Shown here in pieces: positions 49,502 through 62,583 of a stretch of DNA of 64,000 nt; the first letter of the stretch is position 1; every line of letters starts with the position of its first letter. The position numbers were made by a program, and so were the translations under genes. The notes beneath the pieces were generated by a model. The model was not told the DNA's origin, ran no database searches, and saw only the letters and a program-made list of their open reading frames with translations. The DNA comes from Toxonevra muliebris. Taxonomy: Eukaryota > Arthropoda > Insecta > Diptera > Pallopteridae. The DNA lies in NCBI GenBank assembly GCA_963691655.1, contig OY829326.1, forward strand, positions 24,850,878 through 24,914,877, written 5' to 3'.

Positions 49502-51502
49502 AAATTTTCGATCACACACTCTTATACATATGTAGTGAGTACAAAATAAAGTTATCGTTTTTGAATGTATTTTCACTCACACGTGTACACGAAACTTTCA
49601 AGTTCGTAGCTCTTTCTTTTTTTAAAAAACATGAGCTCGAAGTACACTTGCATTTTAAACAAGGGCGAGTTCTATCTAATCTAGTGTTAAGTAATAAAGA
49701 TATTGAAAAATGTTAATAGATTTTGCTGTGCTGATTTCCGAACCTCTATTATTTATTTCATTCGTTCATGCACGAACTATTAACTATATACGTCGTGTTT
49801 AAAATACACATTTAGCTCGGATTTTAATTTATCGTTTGTTTTTTTTAATTTATGTGCATTCATGCTACATGAACCTTCCCAATGTAGAACAAATTAAATA
49901 TGGATTTATATGTGGAAAGCACTAATTAGAAGAAAATAGTGTTATTCGATTTGTTTAGATCATAAACACAACGGTTTTAGTGCAAACGAGAGCATTGGTG
50001 TCAGCTGATGCTCTCTTTTCGCTCTCTAGAAGTAATAACCTATGAAGGTAAGTAGAAACATTTTTCATACGCAGTAAAGCATGAGTGAAACAAGATAAAG
50101 GACTAGGTTTTATTTTTATGTATTCACACCAACTTCAGTAAGCAATAACTAACATTTTCTGCTATGAAGTACCCTACATATTTGAATACAATAAATCACT
50201 CATACTTTCACACAAAAACACCTTTTTCTTCTCAATACAACAACACACCACGTGCAGATCGTATCGCTCATTTACTAAAAGACTGTCGTAAGTGAAAAAA
50301 CACGATTTTTGAGTTAATGATGCAGAATTATTCATTATATCACGCTTCATATTGTGTAAAAATTATAAGATTTATTTTTTTTTTCCTTAAACTTTAACTT
50401 TAAACGCGTTTTCTGCAAATCGCGTTTTTTGAGTTATGACAGTTTTTTAGTAAATGAGCGGTATGGACTAAAGTGCACATCTCTAACTAGGCTAGACGAA
50501 GCTAGTATAGGTTTAGGTTCAGTAGACTTAGTTCCAGTAAAAAATATCTGTAAAAATGAAAAACAGCCTAACTCAACTTAAGATTTAAATGTTTTATTTT
50601 GTATTTTTGATTATAAATGTTACACTGATGCGAATTCTTGAATAATTTTTAGAATTTTTTACAATCATTTCAAGAATTGTCTTTGATTTGGGCATAGAGT
50701 TTTTGAAACAATGCCATAGTTTCTTTAATATTTATATTCAAAGCTATTAAGCACGGCTGACAAGAAAATAAACTTAAGCTGCTATTCCTTTTTACCACAG
50801 AAATAATGCCAGCTAAGTTTTCATATACTTAAAGAATTTATGAAAATGTCTTGAAAGTGTCTTGAACACCAACAACAAAGTCAATCTAGATGCTAAATGG
50901 AGAAAAATTCTTCCTCCTAGGTATCACTAAGGCGCAATAGATAATTGAAATACATTGATTGCTCTCTATGAACAAAAATAAATGTGCCAAATACATTGAA
51001 TCCTGCAGCGACGTGATGACAAAATGTCGTAATTAATTTGATCCCGATGAAGTTATCAGCAACTAGTTGAATTTATTTGAACTCTTGAATTAATATTTCG
51101 CCAACATTAATTTGATTTTTTACTTTTGAAAAATTAAAAAAAAGTGACATGAAAATATTCAAAGTCTTTGGCAAGTCAAATAATAATAGACTGAAGTCTG
51201 TGATTGCATAAGTTTTCGACGTTTTAGCGTCATGAGTTTTAATCGTTTTCCCGTTCTAATTAAAATTTTTATTCGAAAACTATTTGCAATCCATTGTAGG
51301 TCTCTGCATTTTGTGTTTGGAACATTTATTTAGCAGTTCCCTTCATAAGTCCAGAGACAGAGTGCTTGGCTCGATTTCCAGACTGCGAATAATTACTGAA
51401 ATAAATTTCGAAACGATTATAATAAGTAAGCCACTTAGTGAATATTTTAATAAGTCCGAATCCAGTTGGTATTCTTTACAAATTTCAGCAAATCTCGAAA
51501 CT
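49502..51502. other. AT-rich non-coding stretch containing one MITE
   Basis: Apart from the 198-bp element at 50264, nothing was recognised. The frame at 51284-51562 runs into the TTAA element and shows no domain. Confidence 0.5.
50264..50461. mobile_element. 198-bp MITE with long inverted ends and TA target
   Basis: Left end CGCTCATTTACTAAAAGACT and inverted right end CGCTCATTTACTAAAAAACT continue through GTCGTAAGT/GTCATAACT and AAAAAACACGATTT/AAAAAACGCGATTT. The inverted repeats are about 43 bp with six mismatches. TA flanks both sides (50262-50263, 50462-50463), the Tc1/mariner signature. The transcript could fold into one long hairpin. Confidence 0.82.
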
Positions 51503-51506
51503 TTAA

Positions 51507-52160
51507 GGGAGAAGGCCACTGTAACGGCTGAAAAAATGAGTGATTTTCGGGAATTTTTTTGAAATAAAAAAATATGGGAATCGTTTTATATTCATTTTAT
51601 TAAGTGCTCTTCCAACAATATTTCCACATATTTTTAATAAAAAATACTGAATAGTTTGAAGATATGGGCGTTGTCGTGGAGCCAGAAAGAAATTTCCCCC
51701 TCCATGCTCTCGTCGATTTTTCAAGAACGGATTTTCTGAAAAAAAAAATGTTAGTTTTTAATAATCTAGATGAGTATAATTCTCGTCGTATGCAGCGTTT
51801 TTTTTTTTAATTTTCCACAAAATGGCGACGGATTGAAAATTTTTTCATGTTTTCGATCCTTTTTTTTTATTCAAAAGAGCTTAAAAAATAGAGCTTGAAG
51901 ATAGTCACTGCAAAGAAGAACAAACCAATTGAAAATCGGTTAATATTTGATGGAGTTATTGACGCGACCAGTTCGAAAAAAGTCGTTTCGAGAAAAACGC
52001 ATTTAAAGTTTTCAGTCCATTAAGTTTTTAGTCTACTTATTATCACTTAAAATGGCAGTAACTCAAACCATTTTTGGAATTTTGACTTGAAATTTTGTAC
52101 ACATATTTTCGAATATATAAACTTTAGTTTAGTTGTGATCCGTCACAGTGGCCTTCCTCC
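51507..52160. mobile_element. piggyBac-like TTAA MITE, GGAGAAGGCCACTGT ends (654 bp)
   Basis: TTAA lies at 51503-51506 and 52161-52164. Left end GGGAGAAGGCCACTGTAACG and inverted right end GGAGGAAGGCCACTGTGACG match at 17 of 20 positions. The interior carries TTTCGAGAAAAACGCATTTA near 51984, nearly the same box as in the 38486 element, so the two belong to related families. No transposase. Confidence 0.8.
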
Positions 52161-52164
52161 TTAA

Positions 52165-54984
52165 CCCGGTAATAACTGACAGGTTGTCAAAAAACCTTAC
52201 ATTCAGTGCATGGTGACATCATTCTTGAAATAGAGGGCGCCCGCAGACTATTACATATGGTATATTCAACTTCCGCTGTAATAATAATAACATAGTACAA
52301 TTGTTTGATTGGCAATAATATCATTACATCTGCTTTGATATGATGCATTTTTGAAGCCTGCCGTGCCAATGCGACTGCAATTGTTCTACTTCTATTTCTC
52401 TTTGTCCGGAAATCCAGCATAGTTTGTTCCTGTCTGTGTTGGTTTCGCCTACTTCGACATTCGTAACGCCAGCAGAATTTTCCCGTGGAGGGTCTTTGAA
52501 TAAAAAATATATAAGAAATACATAAATTTATAAAAAAAATAAGTTAAGGCTCTTCCAGTCACAATGGAAGGGTGTAACATCCAAACCCCCCAACTTATAT
52601 CCAATTAAACAAAATTAAACCATAACCAAATGGAGTTGCTCTTAATTCTCTACTGTTTGTTACCTATACTCAAAAGCACGAACACACACAAATTTCACAT
52701 TTCGCAAAACATTAAAATGCTGTTTAAATTACCAAATTCATTCAATTCAATTTCTAAGTATTAAGCACGTACATGAGCACGCTCGAACATACAGAAAAAA
52801 TACAGAAACAAATATCGACTTGTTGCTTTTTTATTCACTTAAAATAGATTGCGATTAAATTGAAGTGGATGCCGACAGACAAACACACAGAAATGCATAC
52901 ATGCATGCTCATATACTCACACATGCTCACATACACTTGCATATATGAAAATCAATACATTCACATGATGAAATAATGTTAAAATGGAAAACGGTTTCAA
53001 ATCACAATGTTAGAATATAATTCTAAAAGGTAAAAGAGAAAAATAGTGAGGGAGGAAGAGAATTAAACTAGGGGGAGCTAAATGGAAAACGACGGTATCA
53101 CATAATGTGACCACTTAATGTCAAGCAACAACAGAAACAACTACACATCATTCACACGTCCCTTTAATTCAACACCAATAGCAACAACAACAATAGTAGC
53201 TGCAATAACAAAAACAACAACTGCAAGCATAATAATATACCATAAGTAAATCTGCAAGGCTAAACAAGTCATTAAAACGTCAAAAGTAAGCAGCAATACA
53301 TAGTTAAACAACAACAGCAATATAGAAGATAGAATACATTAAAACTTCATCATCATTAAAAACATTTTGTAGAAGCAATAGCTGCAACTGTAACTGCAAT
53401 GAACGTTAAGGATAAAATATCAAAATAAATTTGCTTTCGAGCAAATTAAAAATAAACATTGGCAAATCAAACAATAATACACCAACAACGCCAGAGCGAG
53501 AGAGTATCGATAATACACACACACACACAGTTACTTACTTGTATACTTATATATATACAAAGAGAATCAGTGTGATATTGCTGCTGGCTGTGAAGCTAAC
53601 CGGTAAGAAGATGATGATAATGGTGGCGATATTGAATAGCAATGGTGTCAATGATATCATAAGCATATGCAAGCAACACCAGCAGCACATACACACATAT
53701 AGAAAAGAGTAAAATATCCAACACATACATATAATACATAAATGAAGAAAGGAAGCAGAGAACGAAACAGGAAGTAAGTAAGTGAGTAAGTAAGCTGCAT
53801 TTGTTGCATAATAAAACTGACAGCAATCGGAGAAAACTCAGTTGCAGCAGCAGTGGCAAACACATACTCTCATTCATATATACATACTTTCATACATACA
53901 TACATACACACATATATAGCTTGACACTGACAGCATATAAGTGTTTGTGTAAGTGTGTGAATATGTTGCTACTGCTATTTTGTTGTTGTGTTGAATATGT
54001 TGTCGCACGCTTTGCCATTAAGCAGAAAATCCTTGTTGCATACAAATGACACTTAACCAAATGTCAAATGCAGTTGGCATCTTTTGGTAGTAGTAAGTAC
54101 CAACTGCAACTACGACACACACTCACACGCACACACGTTGCTTGTTTTATCTCATATGTTCACTAGAGATATATTCATTTACAAATATGCAAACTATCTT
54201 GATGTGGTTGTGGTGTTATTGTATCCAATTTGGCACTTTACTTCTCAATCATAGTATCTTTTTGGTGGATTTTTAGTTCAAGTTAAGTTTCAACTTAAGC
54301 AAAACTCTAGGTTATTTTGTAGTTTTCAGTATTTAAGCAACTCTAAATACTACCTGTGTTTAATATGTCTCGAAAAGCTATGAAATTGTGAACGTTTTTA
54401 ATAGAAAATCAGTGAAAAATCGTAGGAAAAACATTTTTTTATTTGCGTTGCTAGAATATAACACCTGAATCTGTACATATTTATATGATGATAAACTCAA
54501 AACATCAGTCCAATTGATTCCAATGGTATACGAAAACTTGTTGAGTCATTTTATCTTCTCTATATACTAAGTTTGGCTCATTTTCATGCAACCAGCTTAG
54601 ATTCTATCAAATTATATAAATACACAGCCAACAAGTTGGAAATAAACTGACTACATCTTTCGTAAACCTCCGCCGAAATTTGCCTGGAGGATTGGAGTAG
54701 ACATGAAAAGAGGAAACACAGACGCCCCACAACAACCTGAAACCGTTCAAAGGATCGACAAATTCATAAATCAAGGAAATGTTAGACATTACCTGAGATC
54801 GATCACTATGAAAGAGTTTTGTAAAGGCCTAATTCCCACTAGGAGCTGTAGGTGGAGAGGAACGATCCATCACAACCCGTTTATTTTTTGCCCCAAAATG
54901 CTGAAAAAACTAAATTCTTGGTTCCAGTTCTGTTTTTGTCAAAAACATAAAGCGCTGAAAATATATTGAATAAACTATAATTTA
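52165..54984. other. Non-coding stretch with CAA triplets and CA microsatellites
   Basis: It includes AACAACAACA runs (53130-53330), a CA run near 53513, and ACATACATAC words near 53890. A minus-strand frame at 52187-52420 and a plus-strand frame at 54703-54969 are of ordinary composition, but I recognise no family in either; they are not called as genes. Confidence 0.45.
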
Positions 54985-55990
54985 TCGTATGTAACTGATT
55001 GGTTAACTTCTAATCGGCTTTGCGCCAATCCAATGAAAACCAAAGCAATCCCTTTCAACTTTCCTGAGCCATTGACCCGCCTGCTATTTTTCTCGGTAAC
55101 TGCCCAATACAGTTTGTGGATAATATGCGTTGTCTCGGCATTATAATTGATAGCAAACATAATTTTGACAAATATATTGCTAGTGTTTCATCGATAGTTG
55201 GATATCAGCTCAGAAAACTCTACAGCTTATATTACTCCTTGCCATTATTCATACGAATTAGAGTCGCTCACGCTATTCTTATGTCTACCATAGCATACGG
55301 TCTTGAGGTCTACTCAGGTGCCTCCCAGGGAAATTTTAAGGCAATTAAAATTATATTTAATAGAGTGCTAAGGTTTTTCTACAATTTAAAATACAGAGAC
55401 CATGTTAGTCCCTTCGAATCTAAGTTCCTGAAAATTGGATTTAAAGACTACATATATTCATTACAGATTAATCGCACTTTTACATAAGGTTATTTAAACT
55501 TGAGAGCCACCTTATCTCCTAGACCTTTTTCAGTTCTCTCGCTCTTGTACGCGATCTAACATAATCATCCTGAAAATTAACAATTCCACATTCGAACGGT
55601 TCTTTTGTGTGAGGGTGGCATGGTCATGGAATGCTCTCCCTCAACATCTCAAGTCTTTTTCTGAAGCCAATATGAAATTCAAGAACCGCTTAGTGGAGCA
55701 CCTTCGTCTCATAAATCGCTAGTGCTTTTTCTTTTTTTTTTTATTGTTCGGCTTACTCTGAGTGGGGCTTAGTACTATTAATTAATACGACTATACTAGT
55801 TACAAGGGAATGCAATTTAAGGTTTTTTTTCTTCAGTTTGAATATTTTAATCTATTTTCATTGATATATATGTGTATAATGTAATATTAATATTAATATT
55901 AAAAATATTTTGTACCTTTTTCCCAAGTTTACCCATTTATTATTCTGTGTAATCATATATGGCCTCTAAAGGCTCGATTATAAATTCTAA
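54985..55990 (+). mobile_element. LINE fragment without RNase H (CR1/Jockey-like RT C-terminus)
   Basis: The frames read YVTDWLTSNRLCANPMKTKA (RT motif with the Asn-Pro-x-Lys-Thr signature), then MRCLGIIIDSKHNFDKYIAS and LPLFIRIRVAHAILMSTIAY. After a stop and shift come STFERSFCVRVAWSWNALP and MKFKNRLVEHLRLINR, ending at 55722. The 'RSF..R....WN.LP' block directly before the C-terminus is typical of CR1/L2/Jockey-like LINEs that lack RNase H. The AT-rich 3' part with no clear poly(A) extends to about 55990. It differs from the RNase H-bearing LINEs elsewhere in the window. It is a 5'-truncated dead copy. Confidence 0.75.
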
Positions 55991-56089
55991 AAAATTAATA
56001 AAAAATAAGTTCAAGATTCTCAATTAAAAATTAAAAGACTATGATTAAAGCTTGGGCCAAAAGCTTGGCATGCGTAGAGAAATCATCAT

Positions 56090-56632
56090 CTCTAACCCTC
56101 TCCGCTCCTCGCTCTTCTCTCCCTTTTTCCTTAAATATATTTATATTACTCACTTCTTTATATCTATCTCTACCTCTCTTTCTCTGTGCAAACTTTGCAC
56201 CCTTTATTGTCTTCTCTTAATCTAAAACCAGTATGCCTAACATCAGTGTATGCAATTTATGCACCCCTATCTCTGCATCTCTTTCTTTTCAAAATTTTCT
56301 TTCATTACTTTTTTTGCCATTTTGTCATCTCTCATTACTTCTCCCTTAGGCACTGCTCTCCTCTCTTAGTTTTTTTTTTTTCTTCACTTATCCTCCCTTC
56401 TTTTTTTATTATCGCTTCATCCATCTCTCTACCACTACATCACACTTCCATTTCCCTGCTCTGTTTCTCCTCTCTCTAATTCTTAAATTATTTCCCGTCC
56501 TGCTTCATTCTCTCTCGCGTCCTGTCCCTTTCCACACTCCGTCTCTCCTCTTTCTAACTCTTCCAATATTTCCCTCCCTCTTTACCCTCTCTTCATCTCT
56601 CTTCCTTTCTCTCCTTCTTTTCTCTGAACAAG
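56090..56632. repeat. Polypyrimidine (CT-rich) low-complexity tract
   Basis: The plus strand is dominated by CTCTCC, TCTTCTCTC and CCCTCTT words for about 540 bases, with only short interruptions. It lies just 3' of the LINE fragment. The frame at 56186-56479 is a by-product of this composition. Confidence 0.85.
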
Positions 56633-59600
56633 AAATGGAAGTAAATGGTCAAGTATTCGTTGTAATCCCCATTCAAACCATAACAAAACAAGACGTCAAA
56701 AATTAAATGGGTCAATGCTTTCAAAGTTTGGCTCAATACATAATTATGATTTCTATAAGTTATTGACATCTAAATTAGAGGAATGACTTTCCAGAGATTT
56801 TTAAAATATGCCAATAAATTTGGATACCAACAACCTATTTCTATCATACAGCATGCACCTAGGTAAAGTAATCAAAAATCAAACCACCATTTAATATCAG
56901 TTTAACATTTATAAATATTTTAATATTTAAAACACATAATTGCAACCGACTCTGTAGAAAAATAGAAATCCTAAGTACAATGAAATCTCAAACATAAACA
57001 AACACAAATAATGTACATTCTTAATTTCAATTAGCATTTTAATGGAGTCGTAATTAGAAAATAGCTTTAAGAATAATTTATAAGTTCAGTGCGCCCACAC
57101 GCACCAAACACACAACCATACATACACACACACACACACATATACACAAATGTAGCATACCAGCAGCCGCAGATGAAGAAGCAGTAAAACCGGAACTGAG
57201 CCCGCAATGTCTTTAAGTTGTGGCGGAATGGTCTGGTGGTACTTTGGTCTAGTAGCGCGGCCTAGTCCGCACTTACAAACGAGCTGCCATAATGTTAACT
57301 CATGTTTGTTGTAATGTATTTGCGTGTTTTCTTCTTCGGGAATTTTTTTCTCTACATACCATGTACCAATATTTTTATGTTTTTAGTAAAAATGGAAAAA
57401 AAGGAAAAAGGAGGTACTGCTACATCGTATACCATAACTCTGTGTAGCGTAATATTTTGTTATTATCTTCATTTAAAGTAGAATTATTAATAGCCTTGTC
57501 CATTTGATGCTATTTAAGTAGAGGCGGTGGAAGAGGTGGTGTGATAGAAGAAGTGAGGGTGAAGTTAGTGGTGGTGGAGGTGGCGATGTTGTATCGAAAA
57601 TGTTTTGCGGCGTAATTTTGTTTCTCTTCCATTCACGCTCGGTTCATGTGCTTTTTCTGCACTTGCTGGCTGTGTGTATGGTATTATTTGTTTAGAGTCA
57701 TTTACGCTGGGATTTAAAGCAGGGTGCTCTAAATTTAAGTAGCTAACAAAAAAAAAAAAAAACAAAATAAGAAATGTAGTGCAAAAAACATAAGCAAAAT
57801 GTGTTAAATTGTTGTGGACAAACGCGCGGAGAAACCCAAGAAAAAACAATGAAGGAAAACAAAAATAGAGAACAAAGATGGGAAACAAAAATATGAAGGA
57901 AAAAATGGGGAACGAACTGTTTGTTTCTAAAGAGAGAGGGTAGCTTTGGGGGTCCTGTGTGCTGCTGGCTTGGTGTTCAAGCATGAAGCTTTAATGGCTT
58001 TCTGCCTGAATGGCTTTACTTTAGTTATTTATATTTATTTGGTCCGCTGAAAAAAAATACGCATACACATACATGCACAAGAAGGAAGCCAGTTACCGGG
58101 ATTAAATAATAACAATAATATTTGCAACTTTTTTTCTTATGTTTTTTTGTTTGCTTCTTTTTTTACTTGAGGTTTAATTTTTATTTTTTTTTTTAGCTTA
58201 TTGTACAAGCTTTTGCCTGATGCTGCCTAAGTGTTCATAAATTGCATGGCTTAAATAAAAATTTATTAAGTTAAATAAAAACAAAATAAAAATTATTAAT
58301 ATTTTTATAAATTATTTAATGGCATTTTCATAAACTTTGGTGTATGTGTATAGCTAAATACAAATATTGTTCCATTCAAGAGGGCTGCAGAGGGAAAAAA
58401 TTTCATCACTGGCGATCTAAGTTTTCAATCAGTACAAAGAGAGGAAGAGAGCAAGCACAAATTGTTCTGCATGGTTGCTCCGAAAGAAAATAGTTATTCT
58501 CTCTCTATTAGAAATAAATGTTTGCATATAAAATCAAATTTTAGCTATGGCTTTGATTTCTCTTTTTCTATGTATGTATGTAGAAAATGGTAGGTATTTG
58601 ACTTTTGACATTAAAGACCAACCACACTTGAGTACACACACACACACACACACACCACTTCAATGAGAATGTGCACTTTATTATTTTTTACTATTTTAAA
58701 ATTTTACAACTACTTTTTTTCCACTCTCTCATTCACACACAAATGCACATGTGCAACCAATTGACTTGACAGCACATAGCAAGTAGGAACAAAAACAAAA
58801 GCAAAACAAAAAAAAAGTAATGGCTGTGACTTCAAAACTGACTCTGTTGTGTGAGTGCATATGAGTGAATGTGTTACTGAGTCTCTATGTATGTGTGCGT
58901 TGGTTGAGCTTGAGTGGCTGTGGCTTCTGGCATTCAGCCAAAACTTTAGTTTACTCGCCGCCACTCAGTTTTTTTTTTTTTTTTTTTTTAATTTTTGGAA
59001 AGAAGTTTATAACTTCCCTTTTCTACATGCATGCACATATCTATCTACACTTGTATGTGTGTATATATAAACTACTAGCACCTTCTACCTATAATTTAAA
59101 GGAAAACGAAAACGAAAAAATAATCAAAGTGTGTGAAATACTTTCTGCATATATTTGCTGCATACAAAGCCGATCAAGCAAATGAACAAAAAAAATAGCA
59201 ACTGACTCATTTCATGAAGGTGCATACATAGGCTCCATCTATGTAGATATTCGTGTGCCAGAATGGCAAAGGAATGCGTAGCAGTGTTTGACTATAGCAC
59301 ACATACAAAGAAGGTGTCAAAAAAGTGCTAAAGCTGGCAGTATTAAAATGCCACAAAGTCACAAAATAATGAAGATTAAACACTGATGAAAAAATATTAA
59401 AACATAAACTAACAACAGCAAAGGAGTATAATATTAAAATTTTTTGATGAGCGAAACTTTATTTTAACAAAAAAAACAATTTTTCTTTAAAAAAAATTTA
59501 AATAATTCTCTTTAAAAATAAAATTACATGAGCTATATTTTATTCACTAGTAATATGTGATATATGCACTGCACATTCTTTCAGAGAGTTTTCCAGACAG

Positions 59601-59681
59601 GTTTTTAGACAAAAAAACATTTTTTCATCTTGTGGCTATCAAGGATAATGTTTCTTAATAAATTTAACGTTATATGCCATT
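56633..59681. other. AT-rich non-coding stretch with CA runs
   Basis: CA microsatellites lie near 57125-57140 and 58633-58653, with A/T homopolymers near 57749, 58182 and 58969. The frame at 57565-57984 (minus) is translated from homopolymer-rich sequence. A short fragment resembling the end of the 49014 hAT element (ATTTCATCACTGG) lies near 58400. Confidence 0.5.
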
Positions 59682-59685
59682 TTAA

Positions 59686-60203
59686 CCCTTAAATGCCCAA
59701 TACGTCCGATTTCAATTAAAAACGTACCCAGAGGTTGTATTTGTAATTCCGAACAACGTTTGTTCTACGTGTTTTCAAATAAATTAGTTTAAGGTGCAGT
59801 TATTTTAATTTACATGGTTGACCTCTGTAGTTACCTTTGGCGATTATCTGGAGAATAAATTAAAAACATTCGCAATAATTTTTAAAAACAGTTATTTGGT
59901 GTTATCTCATACCTTCTGACACAAATTTGTTCACACGGCAATATATTTATTACACAAAATTCGAAAATAAAAACACCTTTTTTTCAGTTAGTTGTTTAAA
60001 ATTTTTGCAAAACATGCTTTTCGAGCTAAAAATAACTGTAACTGAACGACAGTTGTCATTTTTCCATTCTTATTTATACGTATCGATAAAGAAAACTTTA
60101 GACTGTAAGATCAGATGTTTATTTTAAATGGCGAACGTAAAATGGTGGCACAGGCAGCCGCGGAAGTGGTTGGTCACTGCAGTGACCAGTGGGTATTTAA
60201 TGG
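59686..60203. mobile_element. piggyBac-like TTAA MITE with subterminal palindrome (518 bp)
   Basis: TTAA lies at 59682-59685 and 60204-60207. Left end CCCTTAAATGCCCAAT and inverted right end CCATTAAATACCCACT match at 13 of 16. The perfect 16-bp palindrome GGTCACTGCAGTGACC occupies 60172-60187, close to the right end. The frame at 59927-60127 has no transposase features. Ends resemble the elements at 25154 and 32572. Confidence 0.72.
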
Positions 60204-60207
60204 TTAA

Positions 60208-62121
60208 GATCAAGATTGGAGTTCAGTGATTTTGATTTAGAAAAACTATCCCTGTTAGCTGTAGATTTCTTTTATTGTGCTCGTACTGTGTATTGCTCCC
60301 TAGCTTGACCTTGTTCTATTAGAAAATATAGCATAAGATATTTTTATTTATTTGCGATAAATCTCTTTCTGGAACGAAAAATATTGAAGGAGCAGCTTGG
60401 ATAATTAAACTGGCTTAGTTCCATTGAAAAATATTTCATAATGTAAAGTTTGAGTGAATTTCTAAATCCATCACTTATCATTTTCGAGAATCAAACAATT
60501 ATAAATAATATTATAAAAATTAAAAATTATTTTTAAAAATATTGCCTGAGTTTTTTTGTCGCTGTATGTGAAATAAATCGCTGGAGTGAAAAGAAAACCA
60601 CACAGTCTTTGTTTTTTTTTAACAAAACTTAAAATTTTTTAGGGAAAATTGGACAAATTAGTGAAGAAATAAGCTTAACTTGGTTCTATTAAAAGTATCT
60701 TAAGCGACATTTTTCTTGCATGTTTTAAATCTTTCAGAAAATGTTTGAGAACCAAAAATTTTAAGGAGCAATAACGAAAATTGTTCTTTTAATATAAAAC
60801 GCATGAGAAAACTTTTATTTTCACATGATTGGTCCTTCACAAAATTTTCCAGAACAATTAATACAGCTTTGGAAAAATAAAAAAAAAAGCTTGAAAGAAC
60901 AACAAGTGGATTACTTTGCCCTTGTTATGTTTTCAAAAACTTTTTAATGAGTGTTTTACTTATGAAAATGAAAAAGTAAATGCTAAAGTAAACCAGTAGC
61001 AGGATACATTTCATATGAAAAATTAAGTACATATGTACGTATGCATGGAATTTAAAGCCAATCATCAACTGCAGTTATGATTTTTCATTGAAAAAACCAA
61101 AGCTTTAATATAAAAACTGTTGTTGTTGTTATCATTATTTATCTCTTACCATCCCTTTGGATAGCATATGCTTTAAAAATGTGCTATATATATAAATGAA
61201 TAAACGATGCTTTCTTATACTCGTATATATTTTTATAATATTTAAATATGTACGTATTTGTATGTAGATGCATTTGCAACTAACCGCAACAACAACAACA
61301 ACAAACAATAAGAAACTATGTACATCCTTGCAAATTGCTCCCGCAAGTTAAATCCCATTGAATCCTGAAACTCATTTTGTATTTTTGATGCAAAGCACGT
61401 ACGCTATAATGACATCAAAGACGTCAGAGTGACAGAAGTGACGATGACGATGAAGTTGCATGAATTGGCATTTTGACACGAATGCAATTTGAGCAATTGC
61501 AGAATATATACTATATGCATATGTATATAATCACATATATACATATATGATTTTACGTTTATATAGTTGTGTTTTGTTGAAATTATATATTGTATACAGA
61601 TAAATGGCATTCCAATTCATTTAATGACTAATGATTTTATAACAATTTATGCACATATATATTTCTGGCTATTCATTCAGATTGTTTATACATTTATACT
61701 TATGCAATATTAATATATAAGTACCGAGTCCTTAAGAGTTTCAATTTCGAAATTAATTTAATTATACATGTATAATATTATCATAGTTATTTGCAAATTG
61801 TCTGTTTAATTGTTTTTCTTCTTTTTGAAATGATGGTCGGTTTTTTCGATTACTCTGGTAATCTATTGGCTATTTTCCCATAAAAGGCTTCCATAGGGAA
61901 AGTGACAAAATTAGATTGCTACCGACTAGTGGTGGTTCTCTAGGACTAGCAAAATCGCTAGCTTAGCATAAACTATGTGCACTAACCCCAGGGTAACGCA
62001 CATCTCAGTTGATTTTAGGATCATTGTTTGAGTAATCATCGAACGCTCAAAACTGAGCCAAATTTTAATCCTGCTTTACTTTGAGTCCTTACATTTGATA
62101 CTCCTTTTACACATTACATGT
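60208..62121. other. AT-rich non-coding stretch, nothing recognised
   Basis: It contains long AT-rich sequence with CAACAACAAC near 61285 and GACGATGACGATG near 61440. No gene or element was identified. Confidence 0.5.
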
Positions 62122-62129
62122 CCATAGAG

Positions 62130-62206
62130 CAGCGGTGGCCACCTATACATACACAATGAATTTTCTTACGCTCCTTTGCCTGCGTGCAAGGTTTTTGCCT
62201 AAGCTG
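62130..62206. mobile_element. 77-bp hAT-type miniature element with perfect 8-bp target duplication
   Basis: CCATAGAG occurs immediately before (62122-62129) and after (62207-62214). The insert begins CAGCGGTGGCCACC, a typical hAT-style CAG...GGCC start, and ends with AAGCTG (inverted, CAGCTTAGGCAA). Terminal similarity between the two ends is limited, so it may be an internally deleted remnant. Confidence 0.6.
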
Positions 62207-62583
62207 CCATAGAGTAATCATTTTAAATTATTTTAGCCTCCGAAAGGAGAAATAAATGAGGACACGATTGCTTCTTCATTATGGGCTCTCTCTTTCGATG
62301 ACTGTCTAGGTAGACTTTTTTACACTTTAAATTAATTAGCAAAATTATGTTTTGCTTTTCTAGTTTTCAACACATAACACTTAATACTTTATTGTTTATC
62401 TTAATTGAATTAAGAAGTAATAAAATTTAATTTATATTACTTTGTATAATTTAAGTTTTGTACATATTCATTACACATTATTATCATGTATTTTCACATT
62501 ACGCAAAAACAAAAAATGGTTGACCAAAACGATAAGGTCCTCAACTTGGGGAGAGTTGAAGAGGCATTTACTGTTTTATTATA

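Noticed and set aside
52187..52420. 77-codon minus-strand frame next to the TTAA element
   Set aside because: Reading upstream gives another frame of ordinary composition, but neither matches a family I know; too short to call.
54703..54969. 88-codon frame of balanced composition before the LINE fragment
   Set aside because: No domain is recognised and it has no supporting splice or promoter signals. It might belong to an older element, but nothing specific supports it.
57565..57984. 139-codon minus-strand frame resembling a membrane protein
   Set aside because: The hydrophobic stretches come from A/T homopolymers and CT-rich sequence read as Phe and Leu; no family similarity.
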